64,000 nt of DNA from Desulfobacterales bacterium (GTDB taxonomy: Bacteria > Desulfobacterota > Desulfobacteria > Desulfobacterales > JAFDDL01): positions 34,703-98,702 of the forward strand of contig JAVEYW010000018.1 in the NCBI GenBank assembly GCA_034003325.1, read 5' to 3'. Position 1 is the first letter of the stretch; every line of letters begins with the position of its first letter. The notes beneath the pieces are model-generated. The model was not told the origin of the DNA. It did not search any database and saw nothing but the letters and a program-made list of their open reading frames with translations. Position numbers and translations under genes: made by a program. Positions 59,307 to 64,000 of this stretch are shown piece by piece.

Positions 59307-61697
59307 TCAGGCTGAATGTTTGATCGGCGCCTTTTGGTTTTGGCTCAACTTAAATGGCACAACACCATTGGATTGAACGGACGTTCTGCGCTTGCGAAGA
59401 ATCCATCGGGCCAGAGCAGGAAGAATAAACACCGCGCCGACCATGTTGAAGATGAACAGGAAAGTCAGAAGAATCCCCATATCCGCCTGAAACTTTAATG
59501 GTGAAAAAATCCAGGTGGCGGTGGCGAGTCCCAAGCTGATCCCGGTCAAGAGAATGGCATTGCCGGTGTCGTTCAATGTCTTCTCGTAGGCTTCCCTTAA
59601 CGATTCTGATTTCCAGCGAAGTGCGACCAAGGTGCTGTAGAGATAAATTCCATAGTCCACACCGACCCCGACTCCTAGCGATACCACCGGAAGCGTGTTG
59701 ACCTTCAGCCCGATGCCAAGCAACGCCATCACGGCATACCCGAGAACCGACACCAGTCCCAAGGGCAAGAGGATGCACAACAGGGCCGGCAGGGACCGAA
59801 AAGAAATCAAAACAAACAGGATCGTTGCAAGATAGACATAAAGCACAATCGGAAGCTGTTCCTTAGCCACCACCTGGTTGGTCGCGCCCATGACCCCGAC
59901 ATTGCCCCCGGCAAATCGCATTCTGACATTTTCCGAAGGATGGGCTGCAATATATGTTTCCGCTGAGTTCAGAATATGCGAAATGGTCTCGGCGCGATGA
60001 TCCTTGGTGTATATTCGGACCGGCATCACGCTGAAGTTTTTGTTCATCAGTCCCGAAGTGGACGGCACATACCAGCAGGCCTGTCCCAGAACCTGGGGGT
60101 TTCTCGACAAAACCCGCCACTTCAGACTCGCTTCGTTCCAGGCGGCGCTTAGCTGTTTCACCACGCCGGGCAGACTTTCCACCGACTGAACGCCGGCCAC
60201 CCCGGTCATATACCATGCAAAATCATCGATATACTTCATCGCGTCATGATCGATACAGGCATCCGGTTTACTCTCGGCGAAAACGACCAGAGAATCGACA
60301 CCGATTGCAAATTTGCTGATGATCGCTTCCGTATCCAGGTTGTAACGCGAATCCGACCGCAACTCGGGAACTCCTGCCTGGGAGTCCCCGATTCTGACCT
60401 GCTTCGAGGTATTCCAGCCCAAGACAAGAAGCAGCACGGCAATCAGAATGATGGCGGCGGCCCATCCACGCTCGGCCACATTGGACAGAGCCCGCCATAG
60501 CGGCGCCATGAAGTCGGCCCGCTTTTTCAGTTTTTGGCGGTAGGCATCATCCACAGACATATAGGAGAGCAGCATGGGAAGAAGAAACATATCCACAATG
60601 GCAATGGCTGCCACACCGATGGATGCCCCGATGGCCATCTCCTGAATAATACGAATCTGAATCAGGAGAATGGTGGCAAAACCGATAATATCGGTAACTA
60701 ATGCGGTAAGACTGGGAATTCCCAACTTTTTCAATGCGTTTTCAGCGGCTTCCACGGGCGTATGCCCGCTGAACACCTCGCTCATGCATCCCCTGACCAT
60801 CTGCATCCCGTGACTGATGGCAATGGCGAAAACGAGAAAGGGGACGAGAGTTCCCATGGGATCAATGCCATATCCAAACAGGGACAACAGCCCCACCTGC
60901 CAGATAACAGCCGTTAATGCGTTTAAAACAACCAGTATCGTATATTTGATGGACTGGGTATACCAAAACACAATGACCAGCGTCGAAAGAAACGCCGCGC
61001 CAAAAAACCCAAGCGTTACGGCCACACCGTCGACCATGTCGCCGATGAACTTGGCAAAGCCGATGATGTGAACATCCATATTTTCGCCCGCAAATTTCTC
61101 CCGGACACTTTCCAGCTCCCTGGCGACCTTTATGAAATCGAGTTTTTCCCCGGTTGTCGGATCCACCTCCTGAAGATCGCACGCGATCATGGCGCTGGTG
61201 AAATCGTTGGCCACCAGCCGTCCCAAATATTCTGATTTCAAAATATTCTGTCGGACCTGTTCAAGACCTTCCGGGGTTGGCTCAAAACCGTCCGGAATCA
61301 TATTGCCAGCAGCAATGCCACCCTCAATGATTTCCGTATAGCGCACGTTCGGCGTCCAGAGCGAAAACACACGGCTGCGATCGACCCCGGGAATAAAAAA
61401 GATGTCATCGGTGGCTTTCCGCAACGCCGTGAAAAACTCAGGCGTGAAAATATCCCCCTTCTTAACGGTCAGTGCAACGAGAATCTGGTTGGCACCGCCG
61501 AAATCCTTTTGAAAATGAGCATACGTTTTCATGAAGGGATGCTTCATCGGCAAGAGTTTGGTAAATCCTGCGTCAAGATAAATACGCGATGCCGAATATC
61601 CCAGGAAAACAGTTGAAACAAGGAAGAAGACAAGTACCAGCATTCTATGCTTAAAAAGCACAGACCTAATTTTCGCGATGTTTGAGAAAAAACTCAT
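59307..61697 (-). CDS. MMPL/RND-family exporter
   Basis: A 796-residue protein with the MMPL pattern: a first helix (about 20-40, LVLVFFLVSTVFLGYSAS), a large periplasmic loop beginning YLDAGFTKLLPMKHPFMKT (the family's P-H/N-P-loop), helices including ISHGMQMVRGC and ALVTDIIGFATILLIQIRI, a second large loop (RSDSRYNLDTEAII), then VVSLGVGVGVDYGIYLYSTL and ATWIFSPLKFQADMGILL. RND/MMPL proteins export lipids or other hydrophobic molecules with proton motive force. The ATG at 61697 follows AGGAG; a frame reaching 61775 runs into the upstream gene. It belongs to a module with the YCF48-like and DUF1329 genes. Confidence 0.85.
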   Translation of the reverse strand: MSFFSNIAKIRSVLFKHRMLVLVFFLVSTVFLGYSASRIYLDAGFTKLLPMKHPFMKTYAHFQKDFGGANQILVALTVKKGDIFTPEFFTALRKATDDIFFIPGVDRSRVFSLWTPNVRYTEIIEGGIAAGNMIPDGFEPTPEGLEQVRQNILKSEYLGRLVANDFTSAMIACDLQEVDPTTGEKLDFIKVARELESVREKFAGENMDVHIIGFAKFIGDMVDGVAVTLGFFGAAFLSTLVIVFWYTQSIKYTILVVLNALTAVIWQVGLLSLFGYGIDPMGTLVPFLVFAIAISHGMQMVRGCMSEVFSGHTPVEAAENALKKLGIPSLTALVTDIIGFATILLIQIRIIQEMAIGASIGVAAIAIVDMFLLPMLLSYMSVDDAYRQKLKKRADFMAPLWRALSNVAERGWAAAIILIAVLLLVLGWNTSKQVRIGDSQAGVPELRSDSRYNLDTEAIISKFAIGVDSLVVFAESKPDACIDHDAMKYIDDFAWYMTGVAGVQSVESLPGVVKQLSAAWNEASLKWRVLSRNPQVLGQACWYVPSTSGLMNKNFSVMPVRIYTKDHRAETISHILNSAETYIAAHPSENVRMRFAGGNVGVMGATNQVVAKEQLPIVLYVYLATILFVLISFRSLPALLCILLPLGLVSVLGYAVMALLGIGLKVNTLPVVSLGVGVGVDYGIYLYSTLVALRWKSESLREAYEKTLNDTGNAILLTGISLGLATATWIFSPLKFQADMGILLTFLFIFNMVGAVFILPALARWILRKRRTSVQSNGVVPFKLSQNQKAPIKHSA

Positions 61698-61725
61698 GGT
61701 TACTCCTATCCACCATTGAAAGGGG

Positions 61726-62772
61726 TTAAGTATTTGAAGCATCCAACGTCGTCGTCTGAACGCCGAATTCTCCAAACAGCATTAACCCGCCGCCCTTGGC
61801 TTCCAATATTTTGGAAATCCCCTGTCTTCCGCTTTTCTTTCCAAGCCTCTCAAAGCTTTTTCCTTCATCATGGCTTTCAATAAGAGCGCCACCCAAGCCG
61901 CAGACAACGATTCGCCCATCCGCAAGCACCTCAGCGTCGTTCAGCATCGCGGTGCTCCCTGTTTCGATTTTCGTCCATGAGGCACCGGCATTTTCAGATC
62001 TGAAAGCATTTCCCCGCAACCCGAAAGCAAGCAGCACATTCCCCTTCAGCGGAAGCGAGCAAAAAAGAGACCCATCATAGGGAAGCAACAATAATTGCCA
62101 GACATTTCCCCCGTCATCCGAACGATAAATTTTCCCGGACTCGGCCGAAATATACAGCCGCCCATCCGCTGCGACACTGATATGGTTCAGGTGAAAATCA
62201 TCTTCACCGATCTGCCGTCTTTTCCAGGTGAGACCGCCATCGGATGTCGCCAGAAAAAGTCCGTAAGCGCCTATTGCAAAGCCGTTTTGTGCATCTTTAA
62301 ACCATACGTCGAGCAGCGGCATTTCCAGTTGGGGATCGGAAAAAACCTTCTGCCAGCTTTTCCCGCCATCGGTCGTACGAAGAATCACCGCGTCATGCCC
62401 GACAGCCCATCCCGTTTGGCTATCGATGAAAAATACGCCGGTCAACATCACCTGTGTCGGGACATTCTCTACCTGATTCCAATTTTTTCCATTATCTTCC
62501 GATACCAGAATATACCCCCGTTCCCCGACGGATACCAGCAAATCGCCCTTACGAGCAGCATCGAGCATGAGCGACTTTGTCGCAAGCGGCGACAACACGC
62601 TTTGCTTATCCAGAGATGCGTCCAGGGCAGTGGTCTCCGCGATGAGGAAACCTGGCGCGAATATTCCCCTAAATAAAAGCAACAACAGAACAACCAATCT
62701 GAATCTCGAAGGGGAAAAAAGCCCAGCGCCGAACGAAGCCGGCTTCCAGTAGCCATTATGGTTTTTTTTCAT
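61726..62772 (-). CDS. YCF48/BNR-repeat periplasmic protein
   Basis: A 348-residue protein with a signal peptide or N-terminal anchor (about 25-46, FRLVVLLLLLFRGIFAPGFL). A beta-propeller of the YCF48/sialidase-like type follows: repeats VSEDNGKNWNQV, RTTDGGKSWQKV, ATSDGGLTWKRR, RSDDGGNVWQLL, RSENAGASWTKI and ESHDEGKSFERL, each with an Asp-box-like S/T-x-D-x-G-x-x-W/F. In cyanobacteria YCF48 helps assemble photosystem II; outside phototrophs it is often found next to MMPL exporters. It lies 28 bp before the MMPL gene. The role here is probably as an envelope partner of the exporter. Confidence 0.8.
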   Translation of the reverse strand: MKKNHNGYWKPASFGAGLFSPSRFRLVVLLLLLFRGIFAPGFLIAETTALDASLDKQSVLSPLATKSLMLDAARKGDLLVSVGERGYILVSEDNGKNWNQVENVPTQVMLTGVFFIDSQTGWAVGHDAVILRTTDGGKSWQKVFSDPQLEMPLLDVWFKDAQNGFAIGAYGLFLATSDGGLTWKRRQIGEDDFHLNHISVAADGRLYISAESGKIYRSDDGGNVWQLLLLPYDGSLFCSLPLKGNVLLAFGLRGNAFRSENAGASWTKIETGSTAMLNDAEVLADGRIVVCGLGGALIESHDEGKSFERLGKKSGRQGISKILEAKGGGLMLFGEFGVQTTTLDASNT

Positions 62773-62873
62773 ATATCACTTTCCTGCTTTACAAATGGTC
62801 CGGCCGGGTTGCCGGTGATTCTGAGGATAACTGAAAACACCTGCAACCCGTGGCCGACTCAAGTTAAAGAATA

Positions 62874-64000
62874 TTACCGCTTGCCGCTTCGTCGCAGTGT
62901 GCCCGGATCAAAGACGCCTTCATCCAGAGCAGTGGTATAATCGGGATATCTTGTTTTTTCGTTATCGCCCCAATTGCCGACATACCGTCCCAACTGAAGA
63001 TCATAATGTACTTCCCACCCCGTCCAGCTGAACGGAATATCGTAATACATGAAGTTATGATTCTCATCCACACGCCAAAGCTTATCCCGGTTATCATATA
63101 AATCACAGGCAGCAATCGCATTGCTGTCCTCGTCTACATAAAATGTGCGGCGTTTATAGAGATGTCTCGATTCTTCTTTCAGGTTTGCATCAACAACCCA
63201 TACCCGGTGCAATTCATAGCGGAGATATTTGGGGTTTGGATGCAGCGGTGTGAAAAATTCCTTGTTGCTGACATTCAGACTGTTCGCCCGATAGGCATTG
63301 TACGGAATATACATTTCCCGCTTGCCCAGCAGCTTCCAATGATAGCGTTCCGGGCTGCCGGTAAACAGGTCATTCTGATCAATGGTCATCAGGCCATCAG
63401 AACCCTCATAGGGATTATCAAACCCATATTCAGGTGCTCGCCGCACGCGCCGCTGCCCCGGACTGTATAACCAGGCCTTGCGCGCTTCGGCAGCCTGGTT
63501 TAGGGTTTCGTGGACCAATAGAACTCGACCGGCCATTCGCGGCGGCGACAACGTCTCCTGTTTAAAATACCAGATGATGTTATTCAATTCTTTTTCAGTA
63601 TACTCGGGATGGTCCCATTTAAAAAAAACCCGATCGATGTTTTTTGTGACATTAAGCTCCCCCCCTCGGCTCACCGATATAATGGAGGCTTGGCGCTCCT
63701 TGTGGCCATACCCTTTCCAACGAATGATATGATTCCATATAACTTCAAGTCCGTCTTTTGGTAATGGAAAGGCTATACCGCCGATGGGGCCACCGGTTTC
63801 AATCCCGTTACCGCCTGCGACCAGTTCCGCATTGGCAGCTGTTTTTTTGGTTGCTTCGTAATACCACTCGGGTGCCCCCCAGGTGCGCCGGGTAGGATAA
63901 ATGTTCATGTAAAAAGAATCATAGGCCGTTAACAGCGCCTTGTGGCTTTCAGTCAATTTGTCGGCGTATTGCGCCATATTGGCGGCGGTTATTTTAATCA
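62874..64000 (-). CDS. DUF1329 outer-membrane-associated protein (partial, N-terminus missing)
   Basis: The frame runs from a stop at 62874 to the right edge (375 visible codons), so the start lies outside. An internal ATG at 63977 is not the true start: ITAANMAQYADKLTESHKAL reads through it in the family pattern. Segments typical of DUF1329 are YPTRRTWGAPEWYYEATKK, GGIAFPLPKDGLEVIWNH, RVRRAPEYGFDNPYEGSDGL and the Tyr-rich LRYELHRVWVVDANLK. DUF1329 proteins resemble LolB/LolA-type lipoprotein or lipid carriers and usually neighbour YCF48 and MMPL genes. The YCF48-like gene starts 101 bp downstream. Confidence 0.82.
   Translation of the reverse strand, partial: IKITAANMAQYADKLTESHKALLTAYDSFYMNIYPTRRTWGAPEWYYEATKKTAANAELVAGGNGIETGGPIGGIAFPLPKDGLEVIWNHIIRWKGYGHKERQASIISVSRGGELNVTKNIDRVFFKWDHPEYTEKELNNIIWYFKQETLSPPRMAGRVLLVHETLNQAAEARKAWLYSPGQRRVRRAPEYGFDNPYEGSDGLMTIDQNDLFTGSPERYHWKLLGKREMYIPYNAYRANSLNVSNKEFFTPLHPNPKYLRYELHRVWVVDANLKEESRHLYKRRTFYVDEDSNAIAACDLYDNRDKLWRVDENHNFMYYDIPFSWTGWEVHYDLQLGRYVGNWGDNEKTRYPDYTTALDEGVFDPGTLRRSGKR

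Noticed and set aside
1..64000. tRNA, rRNA, CRISPR array or prophage genes
   Set aside because: None was recognised by eye. A covariance-model scan (tRNAscan-SE, Infernal) would be needed to exclude small RNAs.

Overview
The window looks like a piece of the chromosome of a mesophilic anaerobic Desulfobacterota bacterium, probably a sulfate reducer of the Desulfobacteraceae/Desulfosarcina type. This is inferred from gene content: many acyl-CoA enzymes, a pair of DUF2148 ferredoxin-domain proteins, SLC13-type anion transporters, a selenocysteine-containing SelD, a complete Mla-type transporter core and a DUF1329-YCF48-MMPL module. No rRNA, tRNA or CRISPR array was seen. No taxonomic search could be run.

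Layout. 1-4.6 kb: the end of pcm, a poly-gamma-glutamate hydrolase-like gene, the fluoride exporter crcB with a DUF190-CBS protein, and a CBS/HPP pair. 4.9-8.4 kb: a large AsmA/DUF748 envelope protein. 8.5-12.6 kb: a hybrid histidine kinase gene split by an IS3-family element. 12.9-14.8 kb: an intact IS1634-type element with 18-bp perfect terminal repeats and a 5-bp target duplication. 15.2-17.7 kb: sixA, selD (read through an in-frame UGA) and a cytidylate-kinase-like gene.

17.8-28.7 kb, all on the minus strand, is the most unusual part. Nine genes encode three histidine kinases, four stand-alone receivers and two SLC13/DASS anion transporters, one of them fused at its N-terminus to a receiver domain. 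Seven receiver domains are present and none carries a DNA-binding output. The other transporter follows a single-domain receiver gene with a GTGA-type junction. This suggests phosphorylation-controlled anion transport rather than, or besides, transcriptional control.

29-34 kb: an adenine-deaminase-like amidohydrolase, an unknown 339-residue protein, an RhlE-type helicase, a small unknown protein and a cold-shock protein. 34.5-41.8 kb: a branched-chain (leucine/isovalerate-like) acyl-CoA degradation cluster with its TetR regulator; four similar palindromes lie in front of the regulated units. 41.8-53.5 kb: a YgjP-like metallopeptidase, a large MscS channel, a DUF2062 protein, glycogen synthase, mlaE-F-D-C, a DedA protein, and a PiT phosphate transporter with its DUF47 partner. 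53.8-58.9 kb: a second acyl-CoA cluster (LCAD-type dehydrogenase, thiolase-like protein, SDR, two DUF2148 proteins). 59.3-64 kb: an MMPL/RND exporter, a YCF48-like protein and a DUF1329 protein that runs off the window.

Several dispersed repeats occur between genes: two copies of a MITE-like inverted-repeat element, four copies of a GCATCCCA/CATGCACG-type repeat, and other palindromes.
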